Assembly (NCBI GenBank): GCA_016708925.1
Contig: JADJET010000003.1
Coordinates: 1 to 64,000, forward strand
Reading direction: 5' to 3'
Length of the DNA stretch: 64,000 nucleotides
DNA from: Gammaproteobacteria bacterium
GTDB taxonomy: Bacteria > Pseudomonadota > Gammaproteobacteria > Pseudomonadales > Porticoccaceae
How positions within the stretch are numbered: position 1 is the first letter of the stretch; the number at the start of each line of letters is the position of its first letter. A program made the position numbers and the translations under genes. Shown here one piece after another: positions 29,999 to 41,204 of this stretch. Under the pieces are notes generated by a model. The model was given only the letters and a program-made list of their open reading frames with translations, was not told where the DNA came from and made no database searches.

Positions 29999-30200
29999 AT
30001 GCACCTCAACGAACTGTTTGTTCACACCATCAATGAAATTGGTCAGGTCATCGAAGCCCCGACTAACTACTGCATTCTCCGATCATCAGCATTGCTTCGA
30101 CAGCTGTTGGTAGATGGAAATAGGCTGGTAGATGTCGTCAATCGGGATCTAAAGCTACAAATTTCGTATACTGTTTCTGACAGCACAAGAGGGGTCTGGT
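29999..30200 (+). CDS. Truncated low-GC open frame of unknown function
   Basis: An ATG at 29999 opens a frame whose first about 60 residues (MHLNELFVHTINEIGQVIEA, later LLRQLLVDGNRLVDVVNRD) look like genuine protein in low-GC DNA. From about 30184 the frame runs into short tandem repeats and then into urease sequence read out of frame, up to a stop at 30308-30310. It appears to be the 5' part of a gene cut off by recombination. No family is recognised. Confidence 0.35.
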
Positions 30201-30239
30201 CTCGAGCACAAGAGGGGTCTCAAGAGGGGTCTGGTCTCG
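30184..30239 (+). repeat. Short imperfect tandem repeat at a recombination junction
   Basis: CAAGAGGGGTCT occurs three times (about 30185, 30208 and 30221), and the first and third copies continue GGTCTCG. The repeat lies exactly between the truncated low-GC frame and the ureC remnant, so it may be a scar of the joining event. Confidence 0.6.
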
Positions 30240-30246
30240 TATTGTA

Positions 30247-30420
30247 CAAGCCGCTCTGGATGCCGGCGTACCGGAAAAACTCCGCCTGCGTCGCCGCGCC
30301 GTGTCGGTGAAAAATACCCGCAACATCACCAAGCGCGACATCGTGCTGAACGACTATCTGCCGGTGCTGGAAGTGGATTAGCAGACCTATGAAGTGCGAG
30401 CGGATGGCCTGCTGCTGACC
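30247..30420 (+). pseudogene. ureC: C-terminal remnant of a second ureC
   Basis: The translation VKNTRNITKRDIVLNDYLPV, then an in-frame TAG at 30379-30381, then QTYEVRADGLLLT matches residues of the intact UreC close to its C-terminus. Several amino-acid differences show that it is a diverged paralogue and not a fresh copy. It lacks the start and the final EPARVLPLAQ segment. At 30421 it passes in frame into aldehyde-dehydrogenase-like sequence. Confidence 0.85.
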
Positions 30421-30465
30421 GAATCCTTCACCCTGGGCCAATCGGCCGATCCCAGGGCCAAGCTT

Positions 30466-30744
30466 GGGGCCCCCTACGACACCGAGGACGAAGCCGTGGC
30501 AATTGCCAACGGCACGGTCTACGGCCTCTCGAGTGGCGTCTGGTCCGCGGACGCGAATCACGCCCGCCGCGTGGCGCGACGCATCCGTGCCGGCCAGGTG
30601 GTCATCAACGGCGGCGGATTCAACAGGATGGCGCCGTTCGGCGGCTACAAGCAGTCCGGCCACGGGCGCGAGCATGGGGCCTATGCGCTGGATGAATATT
30701 TGCAGACCAAGGCGTTGCAGATGTGGGTCGATCCCGGCTGCTGA
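30466..30744 (+). pseudogene. C-terminal fragment of an aldehyde dehydrogenase
   Basis: The last about 92 residues of an NAD-dependent aldehyde dehydrogenase are recognisable: YDTEDEAVAIANGTVYGLSS, RRIRAGQVVINGGGFNRMAP and the terminal FGGYKQSGHGREHGAYALDE. The catalytic Cys and Glu lie in the missing N-terminal 80 percent. It is fused in frame to the ureC remnant. It cannot be an active enzyme. Confidence 0.85.
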
Positions 30745-31041
30745 GCCGCAGGCCCGATAACTGGAAGCCGGTACCGCAGCCGCGCTGGATGTCAGAGTCG
30801 ACGGCGGTGGGAGATTTGGTGTTTAATCAGCAATGATCTGGCTCAAATCAACTCTCCTGTCGCCAACCAGTCGTTCAATGGCAAGTTGAGAGCATATTCG
30901 CCAAGCTTGGTTAATTCCCGACTGACGATTAGCAGCGAGGCGATGGCTTGAACAATGTGGGGCGCTTCTGCCCATCGACAAACCACCAAGTGACAATGCG
31001 ACAATTCCTGTTGCCTGATTGTCACTAACCGGGAGATCATC

Positions 31042-31332
31042 ATGACCAAACCAGCATCGTTGGCGGAAGCCATTGAGCAGTTGGAGAAGGAAGGCAGTAC
31101 GGCAGCCAAAGAGGTGAAGGCGTTCGTCGAAAGAGATTTGCACGACATCAAGCAGGCGCTGGCGGAATTGCAGCCCTACGTGGCGGGGCTGAAATCCGGC
31201 CTCAACAAGGACGTCAAACAGGTGCAGCAACAAATCGAACATTCCGTTGAGGAGCGTCCCTGGGCGGCGATGGGTATTGTCGGATTAACCGGATTTGTTC
31301 TCGGTGTGCTGTTCGGCAGCGGGCGTAAATGA
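31042..31332 (+). CDS. ElaB/YqjD-like (DUF883) membrane-anchored protein
   Basis: A 96-residue protein with GGGAGA before the ATG. It has a charged, helical N-terminal part (EAIEQLEKEGSTAAKEVKAF) and one C-terminal membrane helix ending RPWAAMGIVGLTGFVLGVLF. This is the layout of the ElaB/YqjD/YgaM family, inner-membrane proteins that bind ribosomes in stationary phase in E. coli. It overlaps the next gene by 4 bp. A 7-bp inverted pair TGACAAT/ATTGTCA (30991 and 31018) lies just upstream and could be an operator. Confidence 0.78.
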   Translation: MTKPASLAEAIEQLEKEGSTAAKEVKAFVERDLHDIKQALAELQPYVAGLKSGLNKDVKQVQQQIEHSVEERPWAAMGIVGLTGFVLGVLFGSGRK

Positions 31333-31709
31333 ATTTACGCGGAATTGCACGCACGCTGAGTCGGCTGTTGCAGGTTTTGATGCTCAGGGCCGCGTGGGCG
31401 CAGTATAAACGCGAACGAGTACTCGCTTATCTCAGATTCCTGCGGGCCATGCGGAAGGGATCAGCGCTTTACCTCCTGGCCCTGTTTTTTCTTCAGGCGG
31501 TGGCTCTTGGTTTTTTTGGCAGTAGTGTGATCATCGTGCTTCTGGCTACCGAAGATCCCCGCACGCGATTGTGGGCTTTACTCGCCATTTTCGTGACTGC
31601 GCTGCTGGCGTCGCTGGGGGGCATCGCCTACCTGCTTTCGGAGCGCGTCTGGTTCAAAGCGTCCGGCGCGGAAAAACACGTTAAAAGCGTTCTCGAGCCC
31701 GAGCAATAG
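31329..31709 (+). CDS. YqjE-like membrane protein (phage-holin-like superfamily)
   Basis: A 126-residue protein with two hydrophobic segments (about residues 45-73 and 83-106) flanked by basic stretches. It overlaps the DUF883 gene in an ATGA arrangement. In E. coli yqjD is followed by yqjE, a two-helix protein grouped with phage holin family 3 superfamily 6. Position and topology fit; the sequence itself is not diagnostic. Function is unknown. Confidence 0.55.
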   Translation: MNLRGIARTLSRLLQVLMLRAAWAQYKRERVLAYLRFLRAMRKGSALYLLALFFLQAVALGFFGSSVIIVLLATEDPRTRLWALLAIFVTALLASLGGIAYLLSERVWFKASGAEKHVKSVLEPEQ

Positions 31710-31966
31710 TTGAAGGCCGCCAACGGCTGACCCATGGCGCGCCAAACACCTTTGCCGCCGGTTGGCCAGCCGCCGCCGTGTCTTTGCGAAGCGACTTTTC
31801 GCCCCTGCCATCAGGCATCAGGACGCCTTCACTCCCGAATCGGTACCGGCCGCGAACCTCAAAATGTGCTTCCGGCGTACGTCCGAGGCAGAATGAGCGT
31901 GCGGGACATCATTGGGCAGGTGCCACAGCATCTCGACACCTCACCGCGAACCCGGAGCACGCCACC

Positions 31967-32230
31967 GTGACGAAATCCGTTTATGCAACCCTGATTCTTG
32001 CCGTCGCCGCATTGATCCTGGCCGTTGTGCTGAACCCCTCGCCCGAGCAACACCGGGAGAGGATCACGGAGGTCATCGCAAAACGCAGCCCGCTGGCCGA
32101 AGTCCTTGGCGTCGGCCAGCTGACGGCCTTCACCTCAACTTATCACTCCCTGGGCATTGCCTCCTGGACGACGGTTGGCGACCGTACCGTTTCCATCGGT
32201 GCCTTCGGGATGATTTATGTTTCGAATTAG
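31967..32230 (+). CDS. Small exported or membrane-anchored protein of unknown function
   Basis: I chose the GTG at 31967, giving 87 residues with an N-terminal hydrophobic segment (VYATLILAVAALILAVVL) followed by NPSPEQHRERITEVIAKRSP. The C-terminal part (YHSLGIASWTTVGDRTVSIG) has a pattern I associate with small conserved proteins of unknown function in proteobacteria. A longer in-frame start at 31778 gives an implausible leader. No partner is evident. Confidence 0.5.
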   Translation: MTKSVYATLILAVAALILAVVLNPSPEQHRERITEVIAKRSPLAEVLGVGQLTAFTSTYHSLGIASWTTVGDRTVSIGAFGMIYVSN

Positions 32231-32674
32231 GGCTGGGCTGGGCCGTCCCTCCGTCTTTATTTAAACGCCGGGCAAAATGTCGAGTGATATGCGCAGCCTT
32301 ATTTCAACAGGCTGTTTGTAAAGCCTCCAGGAATGCGAGGCAAGATCAGGAGCCGGCTGCGCAGCGCCGGATCGTGGTGCCAGCGCCCCGCGTCCGTGCG
32401 GGTGGTGCTCAAAAATCCGCCAGGCAAGGCGCGAGAACCGAAGTTTTGTGCTTCCGGCGGGAGACTAAAAAAGCGTCGCGAGAAAGGCCAGGACTGGATC
32501 GGGAACCGGCGAGCCCTGTGGTGACGATGAACGGCACGGGTAACCTGCCCAACTTCAGCGTCGCCTCCGGTGGAAGCGCTTCGCTGATCTGCCCCCAGTG
32601 CAACCGCGAAGCATTTGCGCTGATTTACAATGCACGCTGCCGGCCACACCGGCCCCTGTCACTGTGCCAAGGTG
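32231..32674. other. 444-bp intergenic stretch without a supported gene
   Basis: The segment contains degenerate repeat-like DNA, for example TTTCAACAGGCTG near 32304, which resembles TTTTTCAACACGCTG near 38360 and TTTTTCAACAAGCCG near 41394. I saw no coding signal. The promoter for the downstream spt-like gene should be here. Confidence 0.4.
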
Positions 32675-33867
32675 ATGTTTTCGATGTTGCTGGATAAATT
32701 CGAACCCATGTCCCGGGTGCAGGCCGAACTGGCCGCCCTCGGCATCAAGCCGTTCGGGGCCGTCACCGAGCAGTTGCTGTCCGCCACCGAAGGCGTCGTC
32801 GAGGGCCGCCGGGTGATTCTGGCCGGCACCAATAATTATCTCGGCCTGTCCTTCGATCCCCGTTGCATCGCGGCGGCGCAGGCCGCCGCCGCGCGCTGGG
32901 GTACGGGCACCACGGGTTCGCGGATGGCGAATGGAACCTTCGCCGAACATCTCGCCCTGGAAGCGGAACTGGCCGACCTCTATCGGGTGCCCCACGCCAT
33001 GGTGTTCACCACCGGCTACGCCGCCACCCAGGGCCTGTGCGCCACCCTCGCCGGCCCCGGTGACGTGATCCTGCTCGATGCCGACAGTCACGCCAGCATT
33101 TACGGCGGTGCCCAGTTGAGCGGCGCCGAAGTGATCCGCTTCAAGCACAGCGACCCCGCCGACCTGGAGAAACGCCTGCGCCGCCTGGGCGAGCGCGTCG
33201 CCAACACGCTCATCGTGGTCGAGGGCATCTACAGCATGCTGGGCGACACCGCGCCGATGCGCGAGATCGCGGCGCTCAAACAGGAATACGGCGGCTTGCT
33301 GCTGGTGGACGAGGCCCATTCCCTGGGTGTACTGGGCGACCAGGGCGAAGGCGCCGCCGTGGCGGCGGGCGTCGGCGCCGCCGTGGATTTCTTCGTCGGT
33401 ACCTTCAGCAAAAGCCTGGGCGCCACCGGGGGTTTTTGTGCGAGCCCGCACGCCGAACTTGAAGCGATCCGTTTTTCGACGCGCGCCTATATCTTCACCG
33501 CCTCCGCTTCGCCCTCGGTGGTGGCTTCGACGCGCGCGGCGCTGGCCATCATGCGCACCGAACCGGGCTGCGCACACGCCTCTGGGACAACGCCCGGCAA
33601 CTCTACGACGGGCTCAAGGCGCTGGGCTTTCGGGTCGGCCCGAACCCGAGCCCGGTGGTCGCCGTCACCCTCACGGATCGCGACCAGGCCTTCGCCTGGT
33701 GGAGCCAACTGCTGGAAGCCGGCGTCTATGTGAACATGGTGGTGCCGCCGGCATCGCCCAGTGGCGACAGCCTGCTGCGGTGCAGCATCAGCGCCGCGCA
33801 CAGCCGCGCGCAGATCGAGCAGATGCTGGCGGCCTTCGCGGCGCTGCGCACGGGTGCCGCCGGCTGA
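32675..33867 (+). pseudogene. Serine palmitoyltransferase-like alpha-oxoamine synthase with one frameshift
   Basis: The fold-type I PLP enzyme starts at ATG 32675. Segments GTNNYLGLSFDPRCIAAAQ, VFTTGYAATQGLCATLAGPG, DADSHASIYGGAQLSGAEVI, LLLVDEAHSLGVLG and the PLP-lysine motif GTFSKSLGATGGF are clear. They resemble bacterial serine palmitoyltransferases more than biotin-pathway KAPA synthases. The frame breaks near 33571, where a run of G seems one base short. Restoring it gives LRTRLWDNARQLYDGLKALG and a normal end. Restored length is about 397 residues. It would condense serine with a fatty acyl thioester to start sphingolipid synthesis. Its stop overlaps the next gene. Confidence 0.78.
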
Positions 33868-34808
33868 TGGCGAACCCCGCGCCGCGGCCACTGACGGAAA
33901 GTCCGGCGGGTGCGGCGTATTTCACTTTTGCGCATCTGTCCGACCCGCACCTCAGCACTCCCGCTCCGCTGCCGCCCCGCGACTGGTGCAGCAAGCGCGC
34001 GCTCGGCTACCTGTCCTGGTACCGCAAACGGCGCTTCGAACACCGCGCCGAAGTGCTGGCGGCCTTGCAGCGGGACCTTGCACAGACGCGTCCCGACCAC
34101 CTGGTGATCACCGGCGACCTCACCCACATCGGCCAGCCGGAGGAGTTCGCCCAGGCGCGGCGCTGGCTCGAAGCGCTCGGACCGCCGGAGCGGGTGAGCC
34201 TGGTGCCCGGCAACCACGACAGCACGGTCGCCGCGCCCTGGGGCGAGACCTATGCGCAGTGGGAGTCCTATCTGGCGACCGACGGTGAAACTGACGGCGC
34301 GGCGCGGTTCCCGAGCCTGCGTATCCGCCATGGCGTCGCCCTGATCGGACTTTCCACTGCCGTGCCGTCGCCACCCCTGCTGGCCATCGGGCGACTGGGC
34401 ACCGAACAACTGGCGCGCCTTGCCGAGGTACTGACGGAGACCGGCAACCAGGGATTGTTCCGTGTCATCTATCTCCACCACGCGCCTGTCCCGGGTCAGG
34501 ACAACTGGCGCAAACGCCTCGTGGATGCGCCCGCGCTCGCCGCCGTCGTCGCCCGCTGCGGCGCGGAACTGCTGCTCCACGGCCACAACCACCGCACCCG
34601 GGAATTTCAGCTGGAAACTGGCGGGCGCCCGGTCCCGGTATTCGGCGCGGCCTCAGCCTCGGCGGTGGGCGCGCATGGCGAGCCCGGCGGCTACTGCCTC
34701 TACCGGATATGGCAGGAACACGGAGATTGGCAACTGGCGCTGGAGCGGCGGCGCTACGATCACAATAGCGACAGTTTTATGGTCGCGGAGCAGCACCGGC
34801 TGTGTTGA
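33867..34808 (+). CDS. Calcineurin-like metallophosphoesterase
   Basis: A 313-residue phosphoesterase whose ATG overlaps the spt-like stop by one base. The metal-binding motifs are complete: LSDPHLS, VITGDLTHIG, GNHDS, YLHHAP and LLHGHNHR. Family members hydrolyse phosphomono- or diesters, including nucleotide and lipid-linked substrates. Its tight coupling to the spt-like gene suggests a lipid phosphate or a nucleotide-activated headgroup, but this is inference. Confidence 0.85.
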   Translation: MANPAPRPLTESPAGAAYFTFAHLSDPHLSTPAPLPPRDWCSKRALGYLSWYRKRRFEHRAEVLAALQRDLAQTRPDHLVITGDLTHIGQPEEFAQARRWLEALGPPERVSLVPGNHDSTVAAPWGETYAQWESYLATDGETDGAARFPSLRIRHGVALIGLSTAVPSPPLLAIGRLGTEQLARLAEVLTETGNQGLFRVIYLHHAPVPGQDNWRKRLVDAPALAAVVARCGAELLLHGHNHRTREFQLETGGRPVPVFGAASASAVGAHGEPGGYCLYRIWQEHGDWQLALERRRYDHNSDSFMVAEQHRLC

Positions 34809-34892
34809 TCGACTCTCGCAACCAACGAGCACATCTAAAAATCCACTTTTCGTCGTTCCCGCGCAGTGCCTGACCGGTGAAGGCTGTGGAGC

Positions 34893-34993
34893 GTAGGGCG
34901 GATAAGCGTCAGCGCATCCGCCGTGATTGTGGCTCCGCTCCTGCCGTCGACCGCGTGGTTTTTCGGTGGGTGCGCTGCGCTTACCCACCCTAC
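34893..34993. repeat. 100-bp palindromic intergenic repeat, copy 1
   Basis: The unit starts GTAGGGCGGATAAGCG and ends CGCTTACCCACCCTAC; the outer about 29 bp on each side are imperfect inverted repeats. A second, nearly identical copy follows at 35036. The layout resembles a non-autonomous MITE or a REP-like unit. It lies between convergent genes. Confidence 0.8.
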
Positions 34994-35035
34994 GATGCCT
35001 TGCCACACAGCTTCGCACGCGGGACATCTCCACGC

Positions 35036-35135
35036 GTAGGGCGGATAAGCGTCAGCGCATCCGCCATGATTGTGGCTCCGCTCTTGCCGTCGACCGCGTG
35101 GTTTTTCGGTGGGTGCGCTGCGCTTACCCACCTAC
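35036..35135. repeat. 100-bp palindromic intergenic repeat, copy 2
   Basis: It is in direct orientation to the copy at 34893, with only a few differences and one base lost near the right end. The central about 45 bp (GATTGTGGCTCCGCTC onwards) are also conserved, so the whole unit was copied and not only its ends. Confidence 0.8.
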
Positions 35136-35187
35136 CATGCCTTTTCACACGACCTTCGCCGCGGGCATGACGGATTTTGGAGAGCGA

Positions 35188-36000
35188 TCAGGACTTCCGC
35201 GCCGCCGCGACGCCCGCCTGCACCAGCTCATAGTCCGACAGGGTATCGACGTCCACGGCGGCATGCGCATAGGGCAGAATCACCGCGCGAATGCGAATGT
35301 CGAGACGCCGCGACAGCCGCGACAATGCCTCGTCCAGGGGCAGCCATCCCAACCGGTAGCGGATCACGGCGCGCCAGCCCAGCAGACCGATCAGGCGCAG
35401 GGGCTTTTTGCGCTGGTTTTCGATCTGGCGCCAGAACGCCGCGATCTCGCGACCCCGGGGCGTCAGGAAAGCGAACAGGTTGCAGCCGCAGAAATCGCCA
35501 TCGCGAAACCGCAGCACGGTTTTTTTCATGTCCGGAAACGCTTCGTGCACCAGCTCGTAGCGGGCCAGCCCGAGCGTCACATCGGCGTCCCGTTCCAGGC
35601 TGGCGCTGCAGAAGGTATCGACGATCTCCCCGGTGAGCAGGGGATGGTCGGCAGTGGTCAGCAGCACCGGGCGATCCGCCGGCAGCATCGCCATCGCGGT
35701 ACAGGCGCTGGTGCTGGGCGTCTCTTCGGGCGGACACCAGCCGAGACTGCCCTGATCGACGGCGTCGGCGAGCGGCTGGCTGGTGCGCAGATCGGCCTCG
35801 GACGGACCGGCCAGCGTCACCCCGGACACGCGCCGGGCGGTGGCCAGCGCGGCCAGCACGCGCCGCACCATGGGCACGCCGTCGATCTCGATCAGCGCCT
35901 TGCAGCGGACGCCGGAATGATCGCGCAGTTCATCGCGGGCACTGCGGTCGCCGGCAAGCACGATGGCCGCAAAGACAGCGCCGGACACTTCTTTCAGCAT
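35188..36000 (-). CDS. MobA-like nucleotidyltransferase
   Basis: A 270-residue NTP-transferase-like protein. It starts FAAIVLAGDRSARDELRDHS, a variant of the glycine-rich nucleotide loop, followed by CKALIEIDGVPMVRRVLAAL. The metal-binding-like segment LLTTADHPLLT (residue about 115) corresponds to the usual D-x-D region, with DH in place of DxD. It lies 7 bp after the GNAT-type gene on the same strand and forms an operon with it. Related nucleotidyltransferases occur in bacterial sphingolipid loci. The activated substrate is unknown. Confidence 0.7.
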   Translation of the reverse strand: MLKEVSGAVFAAIVLAGDRSARDELRDHSGVRCKALIEIDGVPMVRRVLAALATARRVSGVTLAGPSEADLRTSQPLADAVDQGSLGWCPPEETPSTSACTAMAMLPADRPVLLTTADHPLLTGEIVDTFCSASLERDADVTLGLARYELVHEAFPDMKKTVLRFRDGDFCGCNLFAFLTPRGREIAAFWRQIENQRKKPLRLIGLLGWRAVIRYRLGWLPLDEALSRLSRRLDIRIRAVILPYAHAAVDVDTLSDYELVQAGVAAARKS

Positions 36001-36007
36001 GGGAGAA

Positions 36008-37150
36008 CTACAACCATTTGCGGTAGATCCGATAGCGTTTGTAGGCGGTGCCGCCGATGGTTTCGATGATGTTGCGCATGCCGGAATTACCTTCCAGGAT
36101 CCAGCTCAACTCGACATCGATGATACCGCGCCGCGCCAGACTGACGCGCGCCGCATTGGTCACCATGAAGGCCAGGGTCGGCCCCAGGCGGGTATGATGG
36201 TATTCGCGCCGCACCCCCAGCAAGGGCACCCGACCGCTGCGCACGCCGCTCACCTTGAGGCGCCACAGCAGCTTGGCCCATCCCAGGGGCAACAGGCGCC
36301 CGCGCAAATCCCGCGCGGCCTCGTTCACATTGGGCAGGGCGACGATAAAAGCGACTGGGCGCCCGTCGATTTCGGCAATCTGCACATAATCCTCGGGAAT
36401 CAGTGCTGCCAGGACTTTGCCGAGTTCGGCGAACTCGGCCCGGGTGAACGGCACGAAGCCCCAGTTCCCGGCCCAGGCGTCATTGAAAATATCGCGCAGG
36501 ATTTCCAGTTCGGCCGCCAGATCGCGACGCCGGAGCGTGCGCATCCGCACCTCGCGCGCGGCGCGCTCGGCCAGTTTCATCATCACCGGGGGCGGCGCGA
36601 AAGCGGATTTCAGGGTATAGGCGAACAAATCCTGGGCTCTCTCATAACCCTGCGCTTCCACCCGCCCAGGGTAACAGGGCCGGCCATGACTCATCATCAC
36701 GCAGGGCGGTGTGTCGAACCCTTCGACCAGCAGACCGGCTTCCTCGTTGATCGACAGGTTGAACGGACCCCGGACTTCCGTGCAGCCTCGCTCGCGCAGC
36801 CAGGCTTCCGCCGCGCCGAACAAAGCGGCGAACACCTCGGGATCGTCCTCGGCTTCGAGCATCCCGAAGGAGCCCGCTTGATTACCCTGGGTTTCCTGTT
36901 GCAGACGGTCGATCTGCGCAGTGATCCGCCCTAGCGGATGGCCGCCGCGGCGCGCCACCCAGGCCTTGACTTCGGCATGCTCGAACAGGGGATTCTTGCC
37001 GAACACCCGCATCCGCTCCTCGAAGCGCAGCGGCGCGATCCAGTGAGGATCGTCCCGGTACAGCGCCGCCGCCAGACCGAGAAAATCGCGCCGATCGGCT
37101 CGGCTGGACACCGGGGAAATGCTGAGGACAGTCCGGTCGACTTTGGCCAT
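36008..37150 (-). CDS. GNAT-fold acyltransferase, candidate bacterial ceramide synthase
   Basis: I chose the ATG at 37150 (380 residues); an in-frame start at 37207 is possible. The N-terminal part has RRDFLGLAAALYRDDPHWIA and AWVARRGGHPLGRITAQID. The centre has the conserved GPFNLSINEEAGLLVEGFDT and PPCVMMSHGRPCYPG. The C-terminal half looks GNAT-like, ending MRNIIETIGGTAYKRYRIYR. I associate this family with the acyl-CoA N-acyltransferases near bacterial spt genes, including Caulobacter bCerS, but this is from memory. Together with the spt-like gene it would N-acylate a sphingoid base. Confidence 0.6.
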   Translation of the reverse strand: MAKVDRTVLSISPVSSRADRRDFLGLAAALYRDDPHWIAPLRFEERMRVFGKNPLFEHAEVKAWVARRGGHPLGRITAQIDRLQQETQGNQAGSFGMLEAEDDPEVFAALFGAAEAWLRERGCTEVRGPFNLSINEEAGLLVEGFDTPPCVMMSHGRPCYPGRVEAQGYERAQDLFAYTLKSAFAPPPVMMKLAERAAREVRMRTLRRRDLAAELEILRDIFNDAWAGNWGFVPFTRAEFAELGKVLAALIPEDYVQIAEIDGRPVAFIVALPNVNEAARDLRGRLLPLGWAKLLWRLKVSGVRSGRVPLLGVRREYHHTRLGPTLAFMVTNAARVSLARRGIIDVELSWILEGNSGMRNIIETIGGTAYKRYRIYRKWL

Positions 37151-37407
37151 GGCAGGGTCTATTGCCGGTAGGGTTGGACGCTGTGCCACGGGGTTTGGCG
37201 GCACCATCCGCGCTGGGCCGGCACTATAGCAGAGGTACCGCCTCTGCCGACCGCCGGCACGGACGCCGAACCCGCGTCGTTATGCGGGGTTCAGAACACG
37301 GGATTTTCGGGACAATCGACTTTCCCGGACAATTGCTTGACCGGAGCAAGCGACTTTCCGGGGACACTGTTCTTCAGGACTGTTGTTCAGGACTGCCATC
37401 AGGAAAA

Positions 37408-37481
37408 TGGAGGCTGGAGTCGGAATCGAACCGGCGTACGCGGAGTTGCAGTCCGCTACATGACCACTCTGCCATCCAGCC
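37408..37481 (-). tRNA. tRNA-Cys (anticodon GCA)
   Basis: On -, GGCTGGA and TCCAGCC form the acceptor stem, followed by T73 and an encoded CCA. The anticodon loop CTGCAAC lies between GCGGA and TCCGC, giving GCA. GGTTCGATTCC forms the T loop. A -10-like TAGAAT stands about 15 bp upstream. Confidence 0.95.
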
Positions 37482-37764
37482 AAGAGCGGGACGCATTCTA
37501 ACCGAGACCCACGCCCGATGACATACTTGCCCGCGGGTCGCCTTCGCAAAAAAATGTTAACCCATCGCTAAGTGGGCATGGTCTACCCGCCCTCGGTCGT
37601 TGCCAACGGTTGGCGGGGCCGCCAGGAATCCGCCGTGCGACCGCCACCGCCAAGCCGGCGGCCCGACCTGAGCCACCCCGCCTCTCCCATTTGCCAGTCG
37701 GACCACAGTTTCCAGCGGCGAGAGTGGCTATACTTGGGCCTGCACGAATCAGGGAGCCCGCGTC

Positions 37765-38256
37765 ATGGCACTACCGATCAAAGGTTGGGTTGGCATCTCA
37801 TTGATCCTGGCGCTCGCCGCGCCACTGGCCGCCGCGGAAACCGTCTACAAATGGGTCGACGAACACGGTGTCACCCAGTTCTCGGCGCTGCCTCCCGCGG
37901 GCCAGACTGCGGAAAAGCTCAGGGTCGAAGCCCCGGAAGCGGCACCGAGCGCCGCGGCGGATACCAAATCTGCCGCGGATGACGACGGTCGTCCCAAGGA
38001 CATCACCAAGGGCGTCGCGAATCCGAGCGCAGCGGATCTCGCCAAGGAGGAAAAACAGCGTGCCGAAAATTGCGCTACGGCCAAACGCAATCTGGAATCC
38101 CTCAATACCCGGGTTCACGTCCGCATCAAGGATGAGAAAACCGGCGAAGACCGTTATCTGACCCCCGAAGAGCACGAAAAGTGGACCAAGGACTCAGCGC
38201 TGCGTGTGGACGAATACTGCAAGCCTGCCGCCCGTACAGCGCCACCCAAATATTAG
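37765..38256 (+). CDS. Exported DUF4124-type protein
   Basis: A 163-residue protein with a signal peptide (GWVGISLILALAAPLAAAE) and an N-terminal DUF4124-like motif ETVYKWVDEHGVTQFSALPP just after the cleavage site. The rest is charged and low in complexity, with ENCATAKRNLESLNTRVHVR and YLTPEEHEKWTKD. Such proteins are periplasmic or envelope-associated and have no known function. It is a single gene between tRNA-Cys and clpB. Confidence 0.75.
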   Translation: MALPIKGWVGISLILALAAPLAAAETVYKWVDEHGVTQFSALPPAGQTAEKLRVEAPEAAPSAAADTKSAADDDGRPKDITKGVANPSAADLAKEEKQRAENCATAKRNLESLNTRVHVRIKDEKTGEDRYLTPEEHEKWTKDSALRVDEYCKPAARTAPPKY

Positions 38257-38395
38257 CAGCTTGTTGCAAAACTGCTGCGTTGCACGGTGCTCGCTCCCTC
38301 GCCTATCTACTTGATATGTCTCGGTCGCTGCGCGCCGTGCAGCTGGCCACCTCACGACGTTTTTCAACACGCTGGCAGCGGGCAACAGCGGCTGA
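38257..38395. repeat. Palindromic repeat-like intergenic element
   Basis: GCTGCGTTGCACGG (about 38274) and CCGTGCAGC (about 38336) form inverted arms around about 50 bp containing CTACTTGATATGTCTCGG. A trailing TTTTTCAACACGCTG resembles pieces near 32304 and 41394. It looks like a degenerate dispersed repeat and might also terminate the two convergent genes. Confidence 0.4.
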
Positions 38396-40969
<2,574 letters not shown>

Positions 40970-40998
40970 GGTGTCACCGGATGATTGGGATGACAGGC

Positions 40999-41028
40999 TA
41001 TGTTGGGCGCAGCGGCGACAATTTCAAT
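40999..41028 (-). promoter_or_regulatory. Sigma-32 (heat-shock) type promoter of clpB
   Basis: On -, ATTGAAA (41028-41022) is followed after 14 bases by CCCAACATA (41007-40999). This resembles the heat-shock consensus CTTGAAA-N13/14-CCCCATnT and is correctly placed for clpB. Confidence 0.55.
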
Positions 41029-41204
41029 CGCTGTTGTTCCGGATTACTCCGCAGGCCTTGCGTTGCATCAACTGCCACAGCGGTTTCGTGTCACGCTGGC
41101 ACGGTCCCGGTCGATGCGCCACACTATCCGGCACTTGGCAACTGATCCGCGCTGAGCCCGTACCGGGGCGCCGGCAGTGGAGCCGTAAAAATCGGGAGAC
41201 GGTG

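Noticed and set aside
30394..30744. 116-residue gene of its own
   Set aside because: It is the in-frame joint of a ureC remnant and an aldehyde dehydrogenase tail, without a start or ribosome site of its own.
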